From contig CALMJO010000217.1 of NCBI GenBank assembly GCA_937864375.1, positions 1 to 23,476 of the forward strand: a stretch of DNA of 23,476 nucleotides. Direction: 5' to 3'. Origin of the DNA: an uncultured Spirochaetota bacterium (GTDB lineage: Bacteria > Spirochaetota > UBA4802 > UBA5368). This document shows, in pieces, positions 9,101-14,703 of the stretch. Every line of letters begins with the position of its first letter. Position 1 is the stretch's first letter. The notes under the pieces were generated by a model, which saw only the letters and a program-made list of their open reading frames with translations, was not told the DNA's origin and did not search any database. The position numbers and the translations under genes were made by a program.

Positions 9101-9410
9101 CATGGGGATGGAGCCCACGGTGAGTGAAAGCGGTGACAGGGCGATCGAGGAATACGGGAAATCGATTCGCGATGGAAATCAATTCCGCCTGGTCGTGCTC
9201 GACCTCACCGTGCCGGGAGGGAAGGGCGGACTGGAGGTCATCCGGGAAATGAAAGCCATTAACCCGGGGCTGGTTGCCGTCGTTTCGAGCGGGTACAGCA
9301 CCGATCCGGTCATGTCCAACTACAGGGAGCACGGATTTCACGGGGTGCTCAGGAAGCCGTACACGATAACGAATATCCGGGAGCTCCTTGACTCGCTTCC
9401 CGGCACGTGA
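6123..9410 (+). CDS. 7TMR-DISM hybrid sensor histidine kinase (PAS-PAS-HisKA-HATPase-REC)
   Basis: This 1095-aa sensor kinase has a complete hybrid architecture. A signal-like hydrophobic segment (about 15-36) precedes an extracellular 7TMR-DISMED2 beta domain (about 40-185), seven membrane helices (about 205-402), and a Glu-rich coiled coil (about 405-470). PAS domains follow at about 472-587 and 600-717. The HisKA domain has H741 in GGIAHDFNN, and the ATPase N box is around QNLVINALQAM with G boxes DTGTGI and GNGLGL. The receiver has acidic pocket EDD (978-980), acceptor D1027 and K1078. DISM extracellular domains are thought to bind carbohydrates. The ATG at 6123 overlaps the transducer stop by one base; an in-frame GTG at 6114 is possible but less likely. 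No separate response regulator gene is adjacent, so output probably passes through an unlinked phosphotransfer protein. Confidence 0.92.
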   Translation: MGIPAALVLRRAPGIALDALFLLLLPLVILVTPLRAGEHSGLETLVMDKSFVSCLAGPYMSYMEDAGGVLTVFDAAGRAASREFAPAGAGILNFGASSSVYWLALTIENVQDGSVSFYLEIAYPLLDEVVLFQPDRETFRTRVSGDHLAFGARDYPHENNVFHITQGTGAATYFFRIRSTTSLSLPVSVYSEKAYSYHASAEGTWKGVFLGILLVMIMYNMFILFSVKEKLYLYYLLYIGSYTYLYLVLSGMGLRYLWNDAIWLNESGFPVFITNVFILMFTRQFLRTWRNIPAVDRFIVGIMLAGGVGAVGVLIFPAVMSAKSIYFTFLCSGVELAAGLASLLRRVKASGLYLVSWGLLAVGSAERGMLALGSFPYNMLTVTFLDAATSLHFVVFSFALAERINSMKKNLEVVVEDRVRAEVEVTRKKEELEATNEELQATIEELEATNEEYERQCDELGQTQVELGKSEEKFSKAFRNSPAIIGISRMSDGRYIEINESFEKILGYPRDDVIGKTSLELGIFVDQADRSRLRDAVAARGAIRDEEALFRTKDGQVRTGVFSVDRIQILGEDCLIVSVNDITERKRAEDALAAEHERLEITLASIGEGVIATSINGTIMVCNGIAAELTGWPARDAMGRGLGEVFTAYYDETRKSPVTILDEAACENGTANSGSILVLVARDGSERKIIESAAPIRDRGGVTIGMVLVFRDVTARVRMEKELMMIEKLKSVNVLAGGIAHDFNNLLAAILGNVNLAKMHTAPGHENYLLLDEAEKACLRATGLTQQLLAFSKGGAPVKKAASMRSLVEETALFVVRGTNALCEFRFADDLWPAYIDGMQVSQVIQNLVINALQAMQGSGTIFISVENRTIGEEDALPLKHGRYVLVEVRDTGTGIDSRNIARIFDPFFTTKADGNGLGLANCYSIVRNHEGHVTVKSALNTGTSFFVYLPASRDSIVHEKKPDRDLSRFTGRVLILEDDPAVQKIVSRMFEFMGMEPTVSESGDRAIEEYGKSIRDGNQFRLVVLDLTVPGGKGGLEVIREMKAINPGLVAVVSSGYSTDPVMSNYREHGFHGVLRKPYTITNIRELLDSLPGT
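7410..7471 (+). repeat. Near-identical 42-base tandem unit encoding two heptads of coiled coil
   Basis: GAGGAACTCGAGGCGACGAA occurs at 7410-7429 and again at 7452-7471, a 42-base period. It encodes EELEATNEE twice, 14 residues (two heptads) apart, in the linker between the membrane domain and the first PAS domain of the hybrid kinase. The exact spacing keeps heptad phase, so the signalling helix is lengthened without changing register. Confidence 0.7.
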
Positions 9411-9530
9411 CGCCGGTTCGCCGGAAAAAGTTACGCGTGCGCCAGCACGTCCCCGCGGCGCAGGGGATGCCGGGTCACGGAAGGCGTATCCGCGTAATGC
9501 AGGATTATTAAAAATTATTAGAAGGCTTGA

Positions 9531-10472
9531 ATGAAGTACGGAATGGAATCTGAATCACGCGCGCCGCACGCGCTGCGCAGGGCGCCCGTGGTGACGCTCC
9601 TCGCGGTCCTGTGCACCATGCTGTGGGGAAGCGCGTTCCCGCTGCTGAAGATAAGCTTCGTCGAATTGAGCATAGACTCTCCGGGAGAGATTTACGATTT
9701 CATCGCGTACCGCTTCATCATCGCCGGCCTGCTCATGGCGCTTTTAATAAAAATGAAAGGGGAGGGGCTCGGGCTTTCCGACGGACGCAGCTGGGGTTTC
9801 GTGACGCTCATCGCACTCGTGCAGGTGTGCCTCCAGTTCGTGTTTTTTTACATAGGACTCATGAACACGACCGGCGTGAAGGCGTCGATCATCAACGGAT
9901 CGGGCACCTTTTTCATGCTCATCCTGTCGCAGGTCTTCGTCGCGGCGGAAAACGTGTCGGTGAAAAAATGGATGGGGGCGATGGCGGGATTCGCGGGCCT
10001 CGTCGCGGTGAATTTCAACGCGTCGCTCTCGGAATTTTCATTTTCGCTCATGGGAGACGGGATGATTCTGCTCACGGCGCCCACCGGGGCGTTCGGCTCG
10101 CTCCTGGTGAAAAGGGCGTCCGTGTTCGTGTCCCCGCTCCACATCAACATGTACCAGTTCATCATCGGGTCGGCCCTGCTGCTCGCGGTGTCGCACGCGA
10201 CGGGCTCCGCGCACCTGGCGCCGTCCGCGTTCCAGTCATGGAACCTCGGGGTGCTGCTCTACCTCGGGGCGTCGACGGCCATGGCCTTCGCGCTCTGGTA
10301 CACGCTCATCCAGATGAACAACCTGTCGCGCGTCGCCGTGTTTTTCTTCCTCGTGCCGGTATGGGGGGCGCTCTTCTCGACCCTGCTCGTCCCCGGTGAA
10401 ACGCTCGGAGTGATGACGGTCCTGGGGGGAGGACTGGTGTCGGGAGGGATCTATCTCACGATGCGGGACTGA
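9531..10472 (+). CDS. EamA/DMT-family transporter
   Basis: This 313-aa integral membrane protein has two EamA repeats of about five helices each, matching the usual ten-helix drug/metabolite transporter length. The N-terminal helix contains the characteristic TMLWGSAFPLLK motif, and the first repeat has the YRFIIAG segment. The second repeat begins around GDGMILLTAPTGAFGSLLVK. The ATG at 9531 is preceded by AGAAGG; a second ATG at 9543 is possible. The substrate cannot be predicted; relatives export amino acids, nucleotides or other metabolites. It stands alone, after the kinase gene and before an insertion-sequence remnant. It is distinct in sequence from the second EamA protein near 17.6 kb. 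Confidence 0.88.
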   Translation: MKYGMESESRAPHALRRAPVVTLLAVLCTMLWGSAFPLLKISFVELSIDSPGEIYDFIAYRFIIAGLLMALLIKMKGEGLGLSDGRSWGFVTLIALVQVCLQFVFFYIGLMNTTGVKASIINGSGTFFMLILSQVFVAAENVSVKKWMGAMAGFAGLVAVNFNASLSEFSFSLMGDGMILLTAPTGAFGSLLVKRASVFVSPLHINMYQFIIGSALLLAVSHATGSAHLAPSAFQSWNLGVLLYLGASTAMAFALWYTLIQMNNLSRVAVFFFLVPVWGALFSTLLVPGETLGVMTVLGGGLVSGGIYLTMRD

Positions 10473-10568
10473 GCCCTCTGCGGCCGAACGGCGAAAGATA
10501 CGTACGATTCGATGGGCGGGCGCCGGGGCCCATTCCGTAAAATCCACTTGATACTGCTTTTCCCTTTC

Positions 10569-11108
10569 CTATGTTTCAATTTTTCTTTCATCCGGCGCAG
10601 ATATGATTGTCGCATGCCGATGCCCTTTCTTCCGCGATATCTCATCAACACCAATCCGCTTCGGCCGTATCGGTTTCTGCAGGGCCAGTTCCCTTTGGAT
10701 TCCTTCCTTGTCCAGCCGATATACCATGTGCTTCGAGATACCGAACAGGATCGCCACATCAATTCCGGTCATTCTTTTGCAGAACGCGTATATCCAATTT
10801 TGATAGCGCACGGTAACGCGTTCGTACCGTTCCAGCCACTCAATTCCCTCGGTTCCCTTGAAACCGCACGAGCACTCGATACGGCGCTTCACTATTTCCA
10901 GAAAACACCGTTTCCCACAGATCGATAAGTCTTCCACTCGTTGCTTTCGTCGATCTTTCGGCGCTTCCAGGTAATGCTGCCCACAGCGCGGGCAATACGG
11001 ATATCCGGTCCTTTCTATCTTGAGGATGATCTCCTTCTCGCGTATCAAAATGTCCTTTACAACACAATCCGATAATCCTAATACTTGCGTCAGTAGTTCT
11101 AATCCCAT
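10569..11108 (-). pseudogene. Truncated ISL3-family transposase
   Basis: The reading frame matches the N-terminal part of ISL3-type transposases. It has an N-terminal zinc finger (CPRCG near residue 39 and a C-S-C pair near 79-81), a helix-turn-helix around residues 110-135, and then the opening of the DDE catalytic domain at RIGVDEISRKKGHR (D155). It ends after about 179 residues. The family is usually around 400 aa, so the remaining catalytic acidic residues are missing. I start it at the ATG at 11108, which has GGGAG upstream, rather than a TTG at 11144. The protein and flanks are more AT-rich than surrounding genes, consistent with an acquired element. No clear inverted terminal repeats were found, so element borders are unknown. 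Confidence 0.8.
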
Positions 11109-11211
11109 CTCGGCTCCCAGGTTATTTTCTGTGGTGGAAAACAATTCCTGTGGCCGGGGTGGGATTTCTGCTCAATTTTATTTTTTTCTGTTCACATTTC
11201 CCAACATTCAG

Positions 11212-11505
11212 GAAAGACCCATAAAGACCTACGATTTCAGGCGCCCCGACAAGTTCGCGCGGGACCGGGTCCGCACGCTCCAGGTGATGCACGAGACATT
11301 CGCACGGCTCACCTCGACCCCGCTCTCCGCGCAGCTGCACTCGCTCTCGTCCCTGCACGTCGCCTCCGGCAACCAGGCGGAGCAGGCGAGGGAAAAAGCC
11401 TTCGAGGAAGTGAAGAGCAGATTCCAGGCGTGCTCAAAATGCGGGCAGTATGGATGCGCGTCATGCATGAAGGACGGAGTCTGCCAGGTTTGCCGGCAAT
11501 CCTGA
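11212..11505 (+). pseudogene. Chimeric remnant: internal piece of FliM fused in frame to a zinc-ribbon tail
   Basis: The frame reads ERPIKTYDFRRPDKFARDR, then LQVMHETFARLTSTPLSAQL and LHVAS, up to 11367. This is the conserved segment of the flagellar motor switch protein FliM that follows its CheY-binding N-terminus, and it looks most like spirochaete FliM. The FliM match stops abruptly. The rest (11368-11505) is GNQAEQAREKAFEEVKSRFQ followed by CxxC-type pairs (CSKC, CASC, CQVC) and a stop. It resembles the C-terminal zinc ribbon of unrelated AFxEVxxxFxxCxxCG proteins. The FliM N-terminus and main body are missing, and no start codon or ribosome site fits the junction. The frame is open upstream to about 11020 but that part overlaps the transposase remnant and looks non-coding. 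Deletion or IS-mediated rearrangement is the likely cause. Confidence 0.65.
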
Positions 11506-11564
11506 CGCTGCCCGGCGCGTATCCGGAAAAGGCGTGCCGCACACCATGGCGCGCTTTGGCAAGG

Positions 11565-11594
11565 TCCGGGGGCCGACCATCGCAAGCCCCCGGA
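11565..11594. terminator. Perfect 9-bp hairpin between the scar region and the acyl-CoA synthetase
   Basis: TCCGGGGGC at 11565-11573 pairs perfectly with 11586-11594 around a 12-base loop. There is no T-run on either strand. It lies between the ends of converging transcription units, so a bidirectional terminator or RNA-stabilising hairpin is possible. The rest of 11506-11715 holds no gene I can support. Confidence 0.3.
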
Positions 11595-11715
11595 TGAATG
11601 CACACGGTTCAGGCATGCACGGGAGCCGGTGCGCGGACCCGGCCTCCCGGCCATGGCGCGCGCATGCGAAAGCCGAATGCCCCGACCCCGCACCAGCGTG
11701 ATCGACGCTTCCTCC

Positions 11716-13260
11716 TCACCCCGTTTTCCCGGTCGCCCTGTCCTTGAACTCCTCGCGCAGCTTGTATTTGAGCACCTTGCCGGAAACGTTGCGCGGAAGC
11801 GCGGGCACGCTTTCCATGAGACGGGGAATCTTGTAGTCGGCGATGCGTTTTTTCAGGAAATCCTTCAGCTCGTCCAGCGTCATGGTTTCATTGGGCTTCA
11901 CGACGACCACGGCCATCACTGTTTCGCCCCAGCTGGGATGCGGAACGCCTATGATGACGGCCTCCTGGACCTTGGGGTGCTCGTAAATCGCGTCCTCGAC
12001 CTCCTTGCTGTAGACGTTTTCCCCGCCCGTGATGATCATGTCCTTTTTACGGTCCACCAGCGTGATGTAGCCTTCCTCGTCCATCGTCGCGAGGTCGCCC
12101 GAATGGACGTATCCGTCCTTAATAGCTTCGCGCGTCGCCTCGGGGTTCTTGTAATATCCCTTCATGATGGTTTCCCCCTTAACGGCAAGCTCTCCCACCA
12201 CGCCGGGCTGCGTGATCGTCTTGCCGTTGACGTCCACGAGGCGCGACTCCATGTTCACCACGTACTTGCCCCCGGCGCCGGCCTTGCGCACCTGGTCCGC
12301 GGGAAGAAGCGCGATCCCGCCGGGACCGGCCTCGGTGAAGCCGCACAGGCAGAAGAAGTTCGTCGACTTGAACTTGGCCATCATCGCCTTGACCGCCTCG
12401 GCGGCCATGGGGGCGGCGCCGTAGCCGTAGTAGCGCACGCTGGAAAGGTCGTACTTGTCGAAGTCGGGCACCATCATCATGAAGGTGTACATCACCGGCG
12501 CGCCGAAGAACTGGGTGATGCGCTCCTTCTGGAGAAGCGACAGCACCAGGTCGGGCACGAAGTCGCGCACGATCACGTGCGTCGCCCCCACGTAGGTGCC
12601 TGGATTGAGATAGAGGTTGAGCTCCGCTGAATGAAACAGGGGCGCTGAGTGGAGTATGCGGTCGAAGGGATGCATTTGGACAAGCACGGCGACCGATGTC
12701 ATAAGAATCATCTGGTTATGATGCGTTAGCACCGCGCCCTTGGGCTTGCCCGTCGTGCCGGAGGTGTAAATGATTTCGCTTTCGTCGAACTCGTCCACGA
12801 CGACGCCGGGCTCGTCGGTCTTTCCCGATGCCATGACGTCCCTGAGCGGCGTAAAGTCCGGAAACGATCCCGGGCCCGCCGAGTAGAACCCCCGGACCTT
12901 CGTGAGCCGGGGCTTCATCTCCCTCACCGCTGGCTCGAAAATATCGTCAAAAATAACCGCCGACGCATCGCTGTTGTCGAAGATGTACTCCGCCTCGGGC
13001 GGGGCTATGCGGAAATTGACCGGGACCGCAACCGCGCCCGTTTTCGCGATCCCGTAAAACGCGAACACGAAGTTGTCGGTGTTGAACATCCACATCGCGA
13101 CCTTGTCGCCCTTCTTGACCCCCTGTGCGATGAGGGCGTGTGCGACGGTGTTTACTCTCTCGTTTACTTCCTTCCAGGTGTAGCGGTTTCCCTCGAATAT
13201 GACGCCTTCCTTCCCGGGAACCGTGCGCGCGTTCCTGGCGACCAGACCGCCCAGATCCAT
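11716..13260 (-). CDS. Long/medium-chain fatty-acyl-CoA synthetase (AMP-forming)
   Basis: This 514-aa ANL-superfamily enzyme activates a carboxylic acid to acyl-AMP and then acyl-CoA. Visible motifs are the P-loop YTSGTTGKPKGA (165-176), GYGAAPM (about 279-285), the A5-type CGFTEAGP (306-313), D389 in HSGDL, the hinge region DRKKDMIITGGENVYSKEVE (403-422) and catalytic lysine K495 in NVSGKVLK. Length is normal for FadD-like or AliA/BadA-like ligases; the specific acid cannot be told. The ATG at 13260 has an excellent AGGAGGTCAGTT ribosome site. It is transcribed divergently from the EF-hand-like/LysM gene. It may supply acyl-CoAs to thiolase-type chemistry elsewhere in the window, but they are not in one operon. 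Confidence 0.92.
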   Translation of the reverse strand: MDLGGLVARNARTVPGKEGVIFEGNRYTWKEVNERVNTVAHALIAQGVKKGDKVAMWMFNTDNFVFAFYGIAKTGAVAVPVNFRIAPPEAEYIFDNSDASAVIFDDIFEPAVREMKPRLTKVRGFYSAGPGSFPDFTPLRDVMASGKTDEPGVVVDEFDESEIIYTSGTTGKPKGAVLTHHNQMILMTSVAVLVQMHPFDRILHSAPLFHSAELNLYLNPGTYVGATHVIVRDFVPDLVLSLLQKERITQFFGAPVMYTFMMMVPDFDKYDLSSVRYYGYGAAPMAAEAVKAMMAKFKSTNFFCLCGFTEAGPGGIALLPADQVRKAGAGGKYVVNMESRLVDVNGKTITQPGVVGELAVKGETIMKGYYKNPEATREAIKDGYVHSGDLATMDEEGYITLVDRKKDMIITGGENVYSKEVEDAIYEHPKVQEAVIIGVPHPSWGETVMAVVVVKPNETMTLDELKDFLKKRIADYKIPRLMESVPALPRNVSGKVLKYKLREEFKDRATGKTG

Positions 13261-13590
13261 AACTGACCTCCTGAATTAGTGGTGTGTGTCGGGATGATTT
13301 CATCGCAGGGAGAAGCGGACAGGATGCCTCCGGGGAGATGGGTGAATGAAAAGGTGGGCAGGAGGATGAAATCTCTTTATGTTAGAATATGTCATAACTG
13401 TTGTATGTCAAACATTTTTTCGCACCAGCCTGCATTTCAGTGCGGATGCCGGTTTTTCACGGGAAGAAGCGGAACGCCTCGGGTTACGTCCCATAGGCAC
13501 AACGATTCTATATTCGATCATCTGATGCTTGACATGCATCATCATTTGTGCAATATATACTGTATAAAAACCAAGCGGGGGTGGGGTACA
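13261..13590. other. Divergent intergenic region, 330 bp
   Basis: This spacer separates the divergent acyl-CoA synthetase and LysM-protein genes and is AT-richer than either. An open frame runs through it in phase with the LysM gene, but it has no coding character and lacks a ribosome site. It contains the promoter/operator candidate at 13523-13561 and otherwise nothing I can identify. Confidence 0.6.
13523..13561 (+). promoter_or_regulatory. Sigma70-like promoter with palindrome over the -35 box, upstream of the LysM gene
   Basis: TTGACA is at 13529-13534, followed by an AT-rich -10 region, AATATATACT, at 13552-13561. AATATA gives 17-base spacing and TATATA gives 19. The -35 box lies in the loop of a perfect inverted repeat, TGATGC (13523-13528) and GCATCA (13536-13541). 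This geometry suggests a repressor site. The gene's ATG is about 30 bases downstream. Confidence 0.5.
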
Positions 13591-14427
13591 ATGGCCTATT
13601 ACAAAAAGATAAAGGGCAGGAATTACGACGGGGATCTCCTGAAGATCGCGGACTCGGCGGTCAAGGGGAAGGGCGACGGAAGGATATCGCTTACGGACGC
13701 CAGGAAAATACTTAAAACGGTGAAGGACGGCGAAGACTACACGGATGTGGAAAAATCCACCATGCAGTACATCCGCGACAATTACAAGTTCACCGCCGAG
13801 GCAAATGACTGGTTCCGCACGGAGATAAGGAAATGGGCCGCAAGGAAAGGGGGCACGGGCAAGAAAAAGCCGGCGGGCGCGAAGGCGCACACGGGAAAGG
13901 CGGCGGGTAAATCGTCCCCTGCCGTAGAGGAAGCCTTGCACGTCCACGCCCTGCGGCCAACCGCGGTAAAACCGGAGACCAGGGAGGAGTCCGGCTGGGG
14001 CAGGAAGCTTTTCCTCGCGTTTGCCGCCATCGCGATTTTCGTCCTGGCGATCTTTATCATCCGACCTCTCAAGGATTTCTTTTTTAATCCAAAGGCGAAG
14101 GTCGTAAAGCCTGATGAGACCAAAAAGGCCGGGCAGATGAAGGAGCAGGAGGCGGTGAAAGAGCCAATGGCGGTCAAGGCGCCCGAACAGGCCGCGCCCC
14201 GCGAGGAAAAGAAGGTCCCTGAACCGGCGAAGGAGCCTGCCGTCCCGGAAAAGAACGTGTACGTAGTGCGCGAAAAAGACAACCTCATCAAGATCGCCGA
14301 GGACCTCACCGGGGATTACCGCAACTGGGAAAAGATATACGAGGCCAACCGGGACATCATTCAGGGCCCGGCGATGATCTTCGTAGGGCAAAAGCTGAAG
14401 CTCCCCGAGGGGATGAACAGGAAATAG
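13591..14427 (+). CDS. Membrane-anchored LysM protein with EF-hand-like N-terminal domain
   Basis: This 278-aa protein starts at the ATG at 13591, preceded by GGGGGTGGGG. Residues 1-85 form a compact domain with an EF-hand-like loop, KGKGDGRISLTD (about 25-36), in which the first two acidic positions are lysine, so calcium binding is doubtful. A Lys/Ala-rich linker leads to one membrane helix (about 140-160). A second Lys/Pro/Glu-rich linker follows, then a C-terminal LysM domain (about 223-272, YVVREKDNLIKIAEDL...NRDII...VGQKLKLP). LysM binds peptidoglycan glycan chains, so the likely topology is N-terminus in the cytoplasm and LysM in the periplasm. Exact function is unknown; an envelope-scaffolding role is inferred. 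Confidence 0.82.
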   Translation: MAYYKKIKGRNYDGDLLKIADSAVKGKGDGRISLTDARKILKTVKDGEDYTDVEKSTMQYIRDNYKFTAEANDWFRTEIRKWAARKGGTGKKKPAGAKAHTGKAAGKSSPAVEEALHVHALRPTAVKPETREESGWGRKLFLAFAAIAIFVLAIFIIRPLKDFFFNPKAKVVKPDETKKAGQMKEQEAVKEPMAVKAPEQAAPREEKKVPEPAKEPAVPEKNVYVVREKDNLIKIAEDLTGDYRNWEKIYEANRDIIQGPAMIFVGQKLKLPEGMNRK

Positions 14428-14703
14428 CCTGCACGTAGAGGATGATACGGAGCGCCATGGCCCGTACACGAGGAAACGAGTACGGGCCTTGTCGTATGGA
14501 TAACCGGATAGATTCCGCCTGCCCGCTTGCGCTGCGTACGGCGTGCAGGAAGCCCGGCGTCCCCTGAGGGACGCGTGTGCTCCCCGGGAACCCGGGAAGT
14601 CGGTGCGCCAAAATAATCCTCCTTCCGCCAATTAGAGTTGAAAAAATTCCGCTCTCCCTCACACAATGAATCCTGAGCAAATACGGGAAGGGATGAGTGC
14701 GCC
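14428..14703. other. Hairpin-rich intergenic region, 276 bp
   Basis: No gene is supported here. Besides the terminator-like hairpin at 14459-14488, it carries GCGTCCC/GGGACGC (about 14559-14576) and two adjacent CCCGGG palindromes (about 14583-14597), then an AT-richer stretch leading to the next gene. Confidence 0.5.
14459..14488 (+). terminator. Hairpin downstream of the LysM gene
   Basis: GGCCCGTAC at 14459-14467 pairs perfectly with GTACGGGCC at 14480-14488 around a 12-base loop. It is followed by TTGTCGTAT, a weak T-tract. It lies about 30 bases past the LysM-gene stop and is the best terminator candidate there. Confidence 0.5.

Noticed and set aside
9413..9424. CCGG-TTCG-CCGG mini-hairpin after the hybrid kinase
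   Set aside because: It has a UUCG tetraloop but only four base pairs, and is followed by A's rather than T's on the coding strand, so it is not a convincing terminator.
10451..10762. Minus-strand frame spanning the end of the EamA gene and the transposase remnant
   Set aside because: I considered it as a frameshifted continuation of the transposase, but its sequence shows none of the remaining DDE catalytic motifs.
11629..12630. 333-codon plus-strand frame opposite the acyl-CoA synthetase
   Set aside because: Antisense shadow rich in His/Val/Leu; no ribosome site, and the minus-strand gene has all the expected AMP-binding motifs.
13279..13590. 104-residue upstream extension of the LysM protein
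   Set aside because: It has no ribosome site, unrelated composition rich in Cys/His/Met, and overlaps the promoter; the ATG at 13591 is preceded by a purine-rich site and starts the recognised domain.
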